34,160 nt of DNA. It comes from Candidatus Vogelbacteria bacterium (GTDB lineage: Bacteria > Patescibacteriota > Minisyncoccia > Phycocordibacterales > UBA12445). Positions within the stretch are counted from its first letter, which is position 1. Each line of letters begins with the position of its first letter. The stretch covers positions 1 to 34,160 of the forward strand of contig JACRKD010000026.1 of assembly GCA_016215345.1 (NCBI GenBank), given 5' to 3'. The notes under the pieces were generated by a model. That model was not told where the DNA came from. It ran no database searches and worked only from the letters and a program-made list of their open reading frames with translations. Position numbers and translations under genes: made by a program. Positions 25,837 to 34,160 of the stretch are shown here, piece by piece.

Positions 25837-27789
25837 ATGTCGGAGTTTCCCAACAAGGATGTTACATATTTTGCCGAAGCTGATTTCCGCAATAAGGGGG
25901 TTAGATTTGGCATAAAATCTCTCGATAGGACGAGGCATTTTTATGTTATTGGGAAGACCGGCTTCGGAAAGTCCACCCTTCTTGAGAATATGACGATTCA
26001 GGATATTGATAATAATAATGGTGTCGGCTATATGGATCCACACGGAAAATCGGCTGAACTCTTCCTTGATTACATTCCGAAAGAAAGGATAAAAGATGTC
26101 ATTTATTTCGCGCCCCATGACATGGAATACCCCTTTGCCTTTAACGTCATGGAGGACGTGGGGAAAGACCAAAGACACCTCGTGGCGAATGGACTTATGG
26201 CGGCCTTCAAGAAGATCTGGCCGGATGTTTGGTCGGCTCGTATGGAATATATCTCCACTAATATTATTCTGGCGCTTTTGGAATATCCGGATTCGACCAT
26301 GCTTGGAGTAAACCGAATGCTTTCAGATAAGGCGTACAGAAATAAAGTTGTCGCGTATATTACAGATCCTTCCGTTAAATCCTTTTGGGTCGATGAATAT
26401 GCGAAATACGGCGAGAAGCTGATGGCCGAGGCTTCCGCTTCGATCCAAAATAAATTTGGGCAGTTTATTTCCAACCCGCTCATTAGAAATATTCTTGGGC
26501 AACCTAAGTCCACCTTTAATCTGCGTGACGTGATGGACGGCAAAAAGATTCTTATTATGAATCTCTCAAAGGGGCAGATGGGAGAGATTAACGCGAACCT
26601 CATAGGAGGTATGCTTATTACAAAAATATATCTTGCCGCCATGTCTCGCGCTGGTGATAGCGCCGAAGCCCAGGATAAACTCCCGCCATTTTATTTCTTT
26701 GTAGACGAGTTTCAGTCTTTCGTTAACGAATCGTTTAAGGATATTTTGTCGGAAGCTAGAAAATATAAATTGGCATTAACAATCGCGCACCAATATATTG
26801 AGCAAGTCCCTGAGGAGGTGAGGAACGCGGTCTTTGGAAACGTTGGAACGCTGGTTACTTTTAGGGTTGGTCCGCTCGATGCCGAAATGTTTGAAAAAGT
26901 TTTTACCCCGAAGTTTCTAGCGGCCGATCTTGTGAATCTTGGTTTCGCCCAGATATATTTAACTCTCATGATAGACGGCGTAGGCTCTCAACCGTTCTCT
27001 GCCAAGACTATGGGGCCCATTAAAAAGCCCGATGTATCTTACAGACAAGAAGTGATAGATCACTCGAGAAAAACTTACGCGAAGCCTCGCGCAGAGGTTG
27101 AGGCTGACATCGCCAAGTGGTACGCTTCTGGGACGGAAGATGTTCCTGCCGCTCTCGCCAAATTTGTCCCTCTGGGCCGGAGTGACAACCAGTCCGCTAA
27201 GCCTGCCTTTTCTCAAGACAAGAGGCCGACGTCCTCATCGTCGATAGGAGGAGTTCGACCCATCCCCCCGCCAATCCCGAGACCCCTTATGTCAAGACCG
27301 CCAGCCCCCACCCTTAACTCGACGAGAGGAGGCCCACCATCTTCACCTAGGGCGGGTGGTTTTCCCGCTAGATCCGGTTCACCCTCACTTGGAGGTCGAA
27401 CCTCCAACGGGAGGTTCGACCTCCAAGTACCAGTGGCACCAAAGATGTCTCTTTCAGAGTTACAGGGGAATAAGCCAATACAGCCAGTAGAAAAGTTCAC
27501 AGGCAGGAATGTCCCGGATCTCAAGAAAGCCATAGAAGAGGCTATGAGAAATAACAAGCCTAGCCAAGTAGCGCACGGGGTGAGCCTATCGAACCAGCCA
27601 AAAGTTGAGGCTAAAATAGGCGAGGCGATGCGGGCCAAGGCACCTGAGTCGATGGAGTCAGCCACGCAAATTTCATCTGTGGCCAAGGAGGAAAATAAGC
27701 CTATCGACTTCGCGGAAGCCAAGTCGGTTAAAGAGGTTCCGGAAGAGGTTTTAAGAAAGATTTTGGGGTCAGATGATATTGGCAAATAA
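25837..27789 (+). CDS. VirD4/TraD-like type IV secretion or conjugation family ATPase
   Basis: HFYVIGKTGFGKSTLLENM (Walker A), GYMDPHGKSAEL, PFYFFVDEFQSF (Walker B), ARKYKLALTIAHQY; proline-rich C-terminus. Confidence 0.88.
   Translation: MSEFPNKDVTYFAEADFRNKGVRFGIKSLDRTRHFYVIGKTGFGKSTLLENMTIQDIDNNNGVGYMDPHGKSAELFLDYIPKERIKDVIYFAPHDMEYPFAFNVMEDVGKDQRHLVANGLMAAFKKIWPDVWSARMEYISTNIILALLEYPDSTMLGVNRMLSDKAYRNKVVAYITDPSVKSFWVDEYAKYGEKLMAEASASIQNKFGQFISNPLIRNILGQPKSTFNLRDVMDGKKILIMNLSKGQMGEINANLIGGMLITKIYLAAMSRAGDSAEAQDKLPPFYFFVDEFQSFVNESFKDILSEARKYKLALTIAHQYIEQVPEEVRNAVFGNVGTLVTFRVGPLDAEMFEKVFTPKFLAADLVNLGFAQIYLTLMIDGVGSQPFSAKTMGPIKKPDVSYRQEVIDHSRKTYAKPRAEVEADIAKWYASGTEDVPAALAKFVPLGRSDNQSAKPAFSQDKRPTSSSSIGGVRPIPPPIPRPLMSRPPAPTLNSTRGGPPSSPRAGGFPARSGSPSLGGRTSNGRFDLQVPVAPKMSLSELQGNKPIQPVEKFTGRNVPDLKKAIEEAMRNNKPSQVAHGVSLSNQPKVEAKIGEAMRAKAPESMESATQISSVAKEENKPIDFAEAKSVKEVPEEVLRKILGSDDIGK
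27387..27428. repeat. Perfect 19-bp-stem palindrome inside the ATPase CDS
   Basis: ACTTGGAGGTCGAACCTCC-AACG-GGAGGTTCGACCTCCAAGT. Confidence 0.92.
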
Positions 27790-27901
27790 TGCAGTTGGGA
27801 CATGCGAATTAAAAAAGCGACTAGAAAGACGAGGACTTTGATAACCGGTGGCGCGGGGTTGCGCTCAACGATAAAGTATTTTAAGTCTGTGGTTTAGCAG
27901 T

Positions 27902-28990
27902 ATGTCAAAAAAGATTTTAATTTTTTCTTATGCTTATTTTCCTCTCGTGGGAGGGGCGGAGGTCGCGATAAAGGAGCTGACAGACCGATTGATTGGTTTT
28001 GAATTCGATATGATCACTTACAACATTTTTGGCAAAGAAAAAGATTTTGAAAAAATCGGCAACGTTAATGTTTATAGGCTTACCCTGCCAACAAAATTTC
28101 TTTTTCCCGTGTTCTCTTTTTTGAAGGCGATTCGATTAAATAAAGGTAGGAAGTATGATGCTATGTGGTCTATGATGGTAAATGCGGGCTTTGCTCCACT
28201 TTTTTTAAAGTATATATTTTCCAACATCAAGTTTATTTTGACCCTACAGGAAGGTGATCCGATTCCACAGGTTAAAAAAAGAGTGTGGTTTGTTTACCCG
28301 TTTTTCAGAATGATTTTTAGAAAGGCTGATTATGTCACCGCTATCTCCAATTATCTGGCGGATTTTGCAAAAGATATGGGCACTCGCGATGTGGATGTTA
28401 TACCTAATGGGGTTGACTTGGAAAAATGGAGGATAAAGACGCGGTTCAGGAGTCAGGGTAGTTTCCTTTTGATTACGACCGGTAGGCTTGTTGCCAAAAA
28501 TGCTGTTGATGATGTTATCCGAGCGCTTGAATTTTTGCCCAAGAGTGTCTCACTGCGATCAGTTGGTGGGGGGGCAGACGAGGACAGTCTTAGGTCTTTG
28601 GCAAAATCACTTGGTCTCCAAAAAAGAGTTAAATTTCTGCCACTTGTCAATCACGACGCATTGGTTAGACTGTTTGAAGACGCGGATGCTTTCATTAGGC
28701 CATCTTTGTCTGAAGGATTGGGTAACTCTTTTCTGGAGGCAATGGCGGTTGGCTTACCTATAATCGGGACAAAGGTCGGAGGTATTCCCGATTTTCTTGA
28801 AGATGGCCAGACTGGATTGTTTTGCAGAGTTCGCGCCCCGGAAGACATAGCGGAGAAAGTTAAAAGGTTGATGGATGACCAATCGCTATACGCGCGTTTA
28901 TCGCAGAACGGCCTCGCCCTTATAGGGAGTCGATATGACTGGAGGAATATCGCCGGCGATTTTGAGCGTAAAATATTATCGAAAATATAA
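27902..28990 (+). CDS. Glycosyltransferase family 4
   Basis: YAYFPLVGGAEVAIKEL, VIPNGVDLEKW, PSLSEGLGNSFLEAMAVGLPIIGTKVGGIPDFL. Confidence 0.92.
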   Translation: MSKKILIFSYAYFPLVGGAEVAIKELTDRLIGFEFDMITYNIFGKEKDFEKIGNVNVYRLTLPTKFLFPVFSFLKAIRLNKGRKYDAMWSMMVNAGFAPLFLKYIFSNIKFILTLQEGDPIPQVKKRVWFVYPFFRMIFRKADYVTAISNYLADFAKDMGTRDVDVIPNGVDLEKWRIKTRFRSQGSFLLITTGRLVAKNAVDDVIRALEFLPKSVSLRSVGGGADEDSLRSLAKSLGLQKRVKFLPLVNHDALVRLFEDADAFIRPSLSEGLGNSFLEAMAVGLPIIGTKVGGIPDFLEDGQTGLFCRVRAPEDIAEKVKRLMDDQSLYARLSQNGLALIGSRYDWRNIAGDFERKILSKI

Positions 28991-29000
28991 ATTTTAATAC

Positions 29001-30569
29001 ATGACAGACGACCTATTGGAACAACTATCGAGACATAAAATAGTTTTAAAATACATAGCGATAGGTATTTTGTCTTCGTTTATCGACGTCTCGGTTCTCT
29101 TCGTTTTAAAAACTTATTTTAATATTTGGTATCTTTTAGCCGCGGCTATCGCCTTCGGTTGTTCATTTGCCATTGGTTTTGTTTTCCAAAAATACTGGAC
29201 ATTTAGGGATGTTTCAGTCAAGAAATTGTCGGGGCAGGTTATAAACTACCTTTTCACTGTACTTATCAGCTTCTCTGTAAACATGGGGGTTATCTACATC
29301 TTGGTTGAAACTTTTAATCCCTTTGAGCTCTGGTACGTAGTGGCTCAAATTATCGCCGTAACCATTGCGGGAATTGTAGGGTTTATTTTGAACGTTAGAA
29401 GCGTTTTCCATGACGCGCCGGATAACTCTGGAGTGGTTATCGCCACAGGAATTTTCCCTCCGGATATTGGTGGCCCAGCCACCTTCGTGCATAATCTTGG
29501 TGAGCGGTTGATAGAAAAAAGTGTTAAGGTTACCATTGTTACATATTCGGATGTGGCGAAGGATGCTCTGGACGATCTGGCTTACCAGGTCATCAGGATT
29601 TCGAGGGCGCTTCCTTTTGGATTACGCCATTTTGAGTATCTCGTTTGGTTGTTTCTTGCCACTGTTAACCATGGTTTAATTTACGCGCAGGATATAACCG
29701 CCGCCGGAGTGCCGGCCCTTTTGGTAAAAAAAATACTTAGAAAGAGGATGATTATGAGAATTGGGGGGGATCTTTTGTGGGAACGCTCCGCTGAATCAGG
29801 GAGGACGGAACTTTCCATGAACGATTTTTACAAGTCAGGACTTCATAGAAACAAACTGATTTTTATGGTAGGCAAGAAGATTCTGGCTAATTGCGAGAAA
29901 ATTTTTGTTACAGCGGATAACTTAAGGAGAATTTATATTAAATACTATGATGTTTTTCCAGATAAAATTGAGGTTCTTCATAATCCATTGCCAAGCCTTA
30001 AGGACTTCCCGGTTTTCATGGCAAACGATAAAGCAGAGCATCCGGAAAAAATTATTCTTTTTGCTGGTCGTTTTGTGAAGTATAAAAATATCCACAAACT
30101 CATTGATGCCTTCCTTAACATATATGACGATATAAAACCCGCCAGACTTGTTCTTATCGGGGATGGACCGGAGGTTAAAAAATTAAGAGTTAAAATTAGA
30201 AATGAAGCCGGTAGTCGTGTAGAAATTATAAATAAACTGCCGCACAAAGAACTTTTCGCTCATGTTGGCAACGCCAGTCTTTGTGTTTCTGCCGCGACGA
30301 CGGAATATAATCCCAACTTCATATTGGAATGTTTGTCTCTCGGTAAAAAAGTTCTTCTTAAAGAAGACAATGGGTTAACGGTTAACTTGCCCTCGCACTT
30401 TTTGTTTAAGGATGGAAAAGAGCTTGAGGTTAAAATGAAAAATCTGTTGCTCAACGACGTAGATACCAATTTGGAGCGAGGTGAGGTCTTGAAATCTAGA
30501 GAAGTTAACTCTTGGGAGTCTATTACCTTGCGGCACATGGATCTTCTTAAATCCTTTGGGTTGCTATGA
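29001..30569 (+). CDS. GtrA-like membrane domain fused to a GT4-type glycosyltransferase
   Basis: LKYIAIGILSSFIDVSVLFVL...FVFQKYWTFRD (GtrA); then GIFPPDIGGPATFVHNLGERL...LFAGRFVKYKNIHKLIDAF (GT4). Confidence 0.85.
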   Translation: MTDDLLEQLSRHKIVLKYIAIGILSSFIDVSVLFVLKTYFNIWYLLAAAIAFGCSFAIGFVFQKYWTFRDVSVKKLSGQVINYLFTVLISFSVNMGVIYILVETFNPFELWYVVAQIIAVTIAGIVGFILNVRSVFHDAPDNSGVVIATGIFPPDIGGPATFVHNLGERLIEKSVKVTIVTYSDVAKDALDDLAYQVIRISRALPFGLRHFEYLVWLFLATVNHGLIYAQDITAAGVPALLVKKILRKRMIMRIGGDLLWERSAESGRTELSMNDFYKSGLHRNKLIFMVGKKILANCEKIFVTADNLRRIYIKYYDVFPDKIEVLHNPLPSLKDFPVFMANDKAEHPEKIILFAGRFVKYKNIHKLIDAFLNIYDDIKPARLVLIGDGPEVKKLRVKIRNEAGSRVEIINKLPHKELFAHVGNASLCVSAATTEYNPNFILECLSLGKKVLLKEDNGLTVNLPSHFLFKDGKELEVKMKNLLLNDVDTNLERGEVLKSREVNSWESITLRHMDLLKSFGLL

Positions 30570-31681
30570 GAATTTTAAGTATAAGTAGTGATGCGAAATT
30601 ATTTGAGGATGGAAGCCCGGTGGTTCTTCGTCAGATTAAATATGGTGAACTCGCTAGCAGGTTGGACATTGTGAATTTATCGCTTAAGTCCGGGTCGGTT
30701 ATGATTAAAAATCTTTCAGATAAAGTTACCGTTTATCATACCGGCTCTTCCCTCAAATTTTTTTATTTTTGGGATGCTTATCAAATTGCCAAAAAACTGA
30801 ACAAGCCAGATCTGGTTACAGTACAAGACCCATTTGAGACCGGCTTGACGGCTCTCCTTGTCGCTCGATATTTTAAGTGTCCTCTACAAGTTCAGATTCA
30901 TACTGATTTTTTGAGTCCATACTATTTCAGAGAATCGCTAAAAAATAGAATTAGGGTTTGGATATCCTGTCTTGTGTTGCCCAGGTCCCAATGTATCAGA
31001 GTTGTTTCGCAAAGGATAAAAAAGTCTATACGAGAAAGATTGCCATCGGTTGTGGCGCCAATCGATGTTCTCCCGGTTTTTGTCGTTGGAGAGAAGTTTA
31101 AGGCTGAAGCCACGGGGGCCAGTCTTCGAGAGAAGTATCCCCAGTTTAGGTTTATTTTGCTTATGGCCTCTCGATTGACCAAAGAGAAAAATATGGGTTT
31201 GGCGGTTGAGGCCATGAAGAGGGTGGTCGAAAGGCATCCGGACGCCGGGTTGGTTATTGTTGGCAGTGGCCCGATGAGGAGAGATCTATCGTCTAGCATT
31301 GAGCGGTTGGGGTTAAATAACAACGTTGTCGTAGAAGATTGGAATAATGATTTAATTTCTTATTACAAAACAGCTGATGTTTTTTTAAACACCTCCAATT
31401 ATGAAGGGTATGGAATGGCACCGGTTGAAGCTATCCTATCCGGCCTTCCCGTTATCATGACTGATGTTGGTGTCGCGGGAGACGTCATTAAAGACGGGGT
31501 GAACGGTTTGGTTGTTCCAGTTAATGACGTGGTTGCCCTGGGAAATGCTATTTGTGAGTTTATAGAAAACGAGGAAGAGAGGCGCAAATTGATTCTTGGT
31601 GCCAAGGAAACGAAAATAGAAGATAATGAGGCTTCCCACCCTTCCAGATATAAACAATGTTGGGAAAAATGTGTGTTATAA
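30566..31681 (+). CDS. Glycosyltransferase family 4
   Basis: LLMASRLTKEKNMGLAVEAM, NTSNYEGYGMAPVEAILSGLPVIMTDVGVAGDVI; ATGA overlap upstream. Confidence 0.9.
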   Translation: MRILSISSDAKLFEDGSPVVLRQIKYGELASRLDIVNLSLKSGSVMIKNLSDKVTVYHTGSSLKFFYFWDAYQIAKKLNKPDLVTVQDPFETGLTALLVARYFKCPLQVQIHTDFLSPYYFRESLKNRIRVWISCLVLPRSQCIRVVSQRIKKSIRERLPSVVAPIDVLPVFVVGEKFKAEATGASLREKYPQFRFILLMASRLTKEKNMGLAVEAMKRVVERHPDAGLVIVGSGPMRRDLSSSIERLGLNNNVVVEDWNNDLISYYKTADVFLNTSNYEGYGMAPVEAILSGLPVIMTDVGVAGDVIKDGVNGLVVPVNDVVALGNAICEFIENEEERRKLILGAKETKIEDNEASHPSRYKQCWEKCVL

Positions 31682-31717
31682 TATACATACATAGTCTTTA
31701 ATCGTAATTTATTTTTT

Positions 31718-32731
31718 ATGAAAGAGAATATCGCAGTAAGTTTTTTAAAGAAGAATAAGACGGTAATTACTAATACGTTCGCCGCGATTGGTGTTGGCGG
31801 AATCGTGCTTCTGGTAGCCTCTTATTTATTTGGGGTTGTTAAGACAAATAATACCCTAAATTATGGTATGGGATTTGGCGGCGGTGCGGTGCCCACGATG
31901 GTTGGCGCTCCTTCCTATAGGGCTTCAGCGGTGCAAGATGAATCCTTTAGCGCTCGTTCCACAACCCCAAATGTTTCGGACAGGAAGATCATAAAAAATG
32001 GTTCACTTTCACTTTTGGTGGAAAGTGCCGAGGACGCGGCTAAGAGTATAACTAAAATTGCCGAAAGCGCTGGGGGGTTCGTGGAGAATGCGACTCTATC
32101 TGATTCGAATGATTGTGTCTGGGGGCGATATTCGGAGTCGTGCGTCCCAGAGGCCGTTAAGTCAGGCAATATAACAATTAGGGTCCCGGCCAATACATTT
32201 GAGAGTTCATTTGATTCAATAAAAAAGCTGGCCATTAAGATTAATTCTGAAAATAATAATTCCAGAGATGTTAGCGCGGAGTTTGTTGACCAACAGGCCA
32301 AGCTTAAAAATTTAAAGGCGGAAGAGGCGCAGTACCAAGATATCATGAAGCGTGCTGTTAAGGTTGAAGATGTATTGAATGTTGCGAGACAGTTGTCGGA
32401 TGTAAGGGGAAGAATCGATGTTCTCCAGGGTCAGATTAATTATCTTTCTCGCCAGGTTGGTATGTCTACAATTTCCGTAGATTTAAGGTCGGAAGCTTCT
32501 GTCGCGTCTGTCGGCAATGAATGGCGTCCGGTTTCTATAGCGAAACAGGCTCTTCAGGATATGCTTACTTCTCTTACAAAATATGTTGACGCAACGATTA
32601 TCTTTATAATAAATATTCCGGTTCTAATTCTGCAGATTCTCGCTTGGGTAATCTACTTTATTGCTTGGCTCCTTGGGTTTTATCTTGTCTGGCGAGTTCT
32701 TAAATATCTAAAGGGTAGATTCGTCGATTAA
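31718..32731 (+). CDS. DUF4349-family membrane protein
   Basis: DRKIIKNGSLSLLVESAEDAAKSITKIAESAGGFVENATLS, coiled coil, C-terminal TM. Confidence 0.85.
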   Translation: MKENIAVSFLKKNKTVITNTFAAIGVGGIVLLVASYLFGVVKTNNTLNYGMGFGGGAVPTMVGAPSYRASAVQDESFSARSTTPNVSDRKIIKNGSLSLLVESAEDAAKSITKIAESAGGFVENATLSDSNDCVWGRYSESCVPEAVKSGNITIRVPANTFESSFDSIKKLAIKINSENNNSRDVSAEFVDQQAKLKNLKAEEAQYQDIMKRAVKVEDVLNVARQLSDVRGRIDVLQGQINYLSRQVGMSTISVDLRSEASVASVGNEWRPVSIAKQALQDMLTSLTKYVDATIIFIINIPVLILQILAWVIYFIAWLLGFYLVWRVLKYLKGRFVD

Positions 32732-32844
32732 AGTTATCCCCACTTATTCCACTGTAGCTTCTTAGATACACAGTGGTATGGCGTATAATTGCAGATGGGT
32801 GTCTGTTCCTTTTATCGCGAAATCCAAAAAAGGAGGTGATACAC

Positions 32845-33072
32845 ATGGATGCGCTCAATCAGCTCACCGGAGCTCTGGGAAGCCTTTCGGGTCTGGCTCG
32901 TGGCGCGGCTCAAGCCGCTGCCGCTTTGGCCCTGATCGGTCTCCTCTGGGACCCCGCGCTCGGCGTTGCCAGGTCGCTCGTCGCCGCCGGTTCGGCTGTT
33001 ACAGCTGGGCCTGCCGGCATGGGCCTTCTGGTCTGCCTCGGCGTTCTCTGGCTTTGCGACAGGAAGGCCTGA
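32845..33072 (+). CDS. Small hydrophobic Gly/Ala-rich protein (75 aa)
   Basis: AAAGGAGGTGAT SD before ATG 32845; two predicted TM segments; terminator follows. Confidence 0.6.
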   Translation: MDALNQLTGALGSLSGLARGAAQAAAALALIGLLWDPALGVARSLVAAGSAVTAGPAGMGLLVCLGVLWLCDRKA

Positions 33073-33092
33073 TCGCGCTCGATGAACCCGGT

Positions 33093-33121
33093 GGCCGCTC
33101 TTCTAGGGCGGCCTTTTTCTT
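33093..33121 (+). terminator. Rho-independent terminator
   Basis: GGCCGCtcttctagggCGGCCTTTTTC. Confidence 0.8.
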
Positions 33122-33205
33122 TTATGTGGTTTCTCTATCTAGCTAGGGTGTTAAATACTATTTCTTGATTTAGTTTTCGTGGTTGGTATTATATTAATCA
33201 TCTAC

Positions 33206-33246
33206 AATGTCAGACTTTATGTAACGGCCGTGGATAAAATGTTGAC
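33206..33246 (+). repeat. 41-bp direct repeat, copy 1
   Basis: AATGTCAGACTTTATGTAACGGCCGTGGATAAAATGTTGAC. Confidence 0.9.
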
Positions 33247-33270
33247 TTTTTAAAAGCCCTAAATCTTACA

Positions 33271-33867
33271 ATGAAAATTAATGAAAATAAAAAAACTATA
33301 TCGCAGCTTTTGTTAGCCATACTTAAATATGGTGTTGCTACGACCATAGATATCACATGGGCCATGTCTGCATCGAAGTCGGCTTCACGTATGAGGTGGG
33401 CACATCTTCGCGGTAATCCAGATAGTTCCATCGGCAAACGATTTGTTGCTGACCTTGAGTACAACCGTGAAGAATATAAAAGATATCACGCCTTACTTAG
33501 TAGGCTTAAAGAACAAGGATTGGTTGAAACTAATATTATTGGGTCAGATAGAGTCTGGTCAATAACAAAGTCTGGCTTGTCTTTTATGCGGCCCAAGGAA
33601 AACAAGATTAATAACGCTGGGGCGTTATCTGTTACAGGCAACCCGACGATTATAAGTTATGATATTCCCGAAAGAATGCGACGCGAAAGGGATAGAATTC
33701 GTGAAACTCTTAAGCTCATGGGGTTTGAGCAAGTCCACCAGAGTGTTTGGTTCGGCAATCGGAAAGTAACTAAACAGTTTTTAGCGCTACTTCGTGCCCG
33801 GCAGATTTTTGGCTACATACATATTTTTGAAATTAATAAGACGGGGACACTGAAGCGGCTCGACTAA
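33271..33867 (+). CDS. PaaX-like regulator with Cas2-like C-terminal domain
   Basis: N-terminal wHTH-like region (LLSRLKEQGLVETN...DRVWSITKSGLSFM); ISYDIPERMRRERDRIRETLKLMGFEQVHQSVWFGNRKV. Confidence 0.8.
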   Translation: MKINENKKTISQLLLAILKYGVATTIDITWAMSASKSASRMRWAHLRGNPDSSIGKRFVADLEYNREEYKRYHALLSRLKEQGLVETNIIGSDRVWSITKSGLSFMRPKENKINNAGALSVTGNPTIISYDIPERMRRERDRIRETLKLMGFEQVHQSVWFGNRKVTKQFLALLRARQIFGYIHIFEINKTGTLKRLD

Positions 33868-33894
33868 TTTTTTTGTATGTAACTTAAAATTATA

Positions 33895-33935
33895 AATGTC
33901 AGACTTTATTTAACGGCCGTGGATAAAATGTTGAC
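33895..33935 (+). repeat. 41-bp direct repeat, copy 2
   Basis: AATGTCAGACTTTATTTAACGGCCGTGGATAAAATGTTGAC; one mismatch to copy 1. Confidence 0.9.
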
Positions 33936-33942
33936 ACACAGA

Positions 33943-33970
33943 TTGATAAGTCTATCTAAATAGGTATAAT
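33943..33970 (+). promoter_or_regulatory. Putative promoter of the downstream transposase
   Basis: TTGATA-16 nt-TATAAT. Confidence 0.55.
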
Positions 33971-34055
33971 ACCCACAGGGTATTTCCTCGCGGCTTGCCG
34001 CGGTGACCGCTAAGTAAGTTTTGTAAACCGTTGGTTTCCAAGTTAAGCTAGAGGC

Positions 34056-34160
34056 GTGACCCTTAAAAGAACATATCACAACGCATATGATACACACTAC
34101 CACCTCGTCTTTCCCGTTAAATATCGCAAGGCTCTGCTTAGAGCCGAACTCCCGCTCGCA
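34056..34160 (+). CDS. IS200/IS605-type TnpA (Y1 transposase), N-terminus, truncated by the window end
   Basis: GTG start; (M)TLKRTYHNAYDTHYHLVFPVKYRKALLRAELPLA. Confidence 0.75.
   Translation, partial: MTLKRTYHNAYDTHYHLVFPVKYRKALLRAELPLA

Noticed and set aside
27213-27803. 196-aa minus-strand ORF opposite the VirD4-like gene
   Set aside because: Antisense to a well-supported CDS, no family motif; probably a codon-bias artefact.
32778-33146. 122-aa alternative-frame ORF
   Set aside because: No SD; overlaps the better supported 32845 ORF and its terminator.
33206-33935. CRISPR array next to the Cas2-like gene
   Set aside because: Only two repeat copies ~690 bp apart with a gene between; no spacer-repeat periodicity anywhere in the window.

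Overview
The window looks like a chromosomal segment from a Candidate Phyla Radiation (Patescibacteria/Parcubacteria-like) bacterium. The evidence is 16S signature variants, many promoter-proximal starts, and gene content such as a MurD-MurC fusion, SecDF, GlyA/FolD, RsmI, GT4 glycosyltransferases, a VirD4-like ATPase and a PaaX/Cas2-like regulator. TGA is used as a stop (e.g. 4810-4812, 30567-30569), so this is not a TGA-recoding lineage. Main points of interest: (1) a 16S rRNA gene interrupted by a 796-nt group I intron just after the U equivalent to E. coli U1498. It encodes a LAGLIDADG endonuclease, and P1 and P10 pairings can be read directly. (2) The 16S 3' tail after helix 45 reads GGATTATTTTAAAG and has no CCUCC anti-Shine-Dalgarno, although several genes here carry near-perfect SDs. 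(3) Two RAYT-type Y1 transposase loci each have their own palindrome in three places: upstream, downstream, and inside the transposase ORF at the homologous position. (4) A cytidine deaminase is fused to what looks like the C-terminal nuclease domain of a type III restriction enzyme. (5) Palindromic elements appear to be inserted in frame in MurC and in a VirD4-like ATPase. (6) Two ~80-bp inverted-repeat elements bracket a two-gene cassette. (7) A 41-bp direct repeat flanks the PaaX/Cas2-like gene beside an IS200-type tnpA. All product names come from reading motifs by eye; no database search was run.
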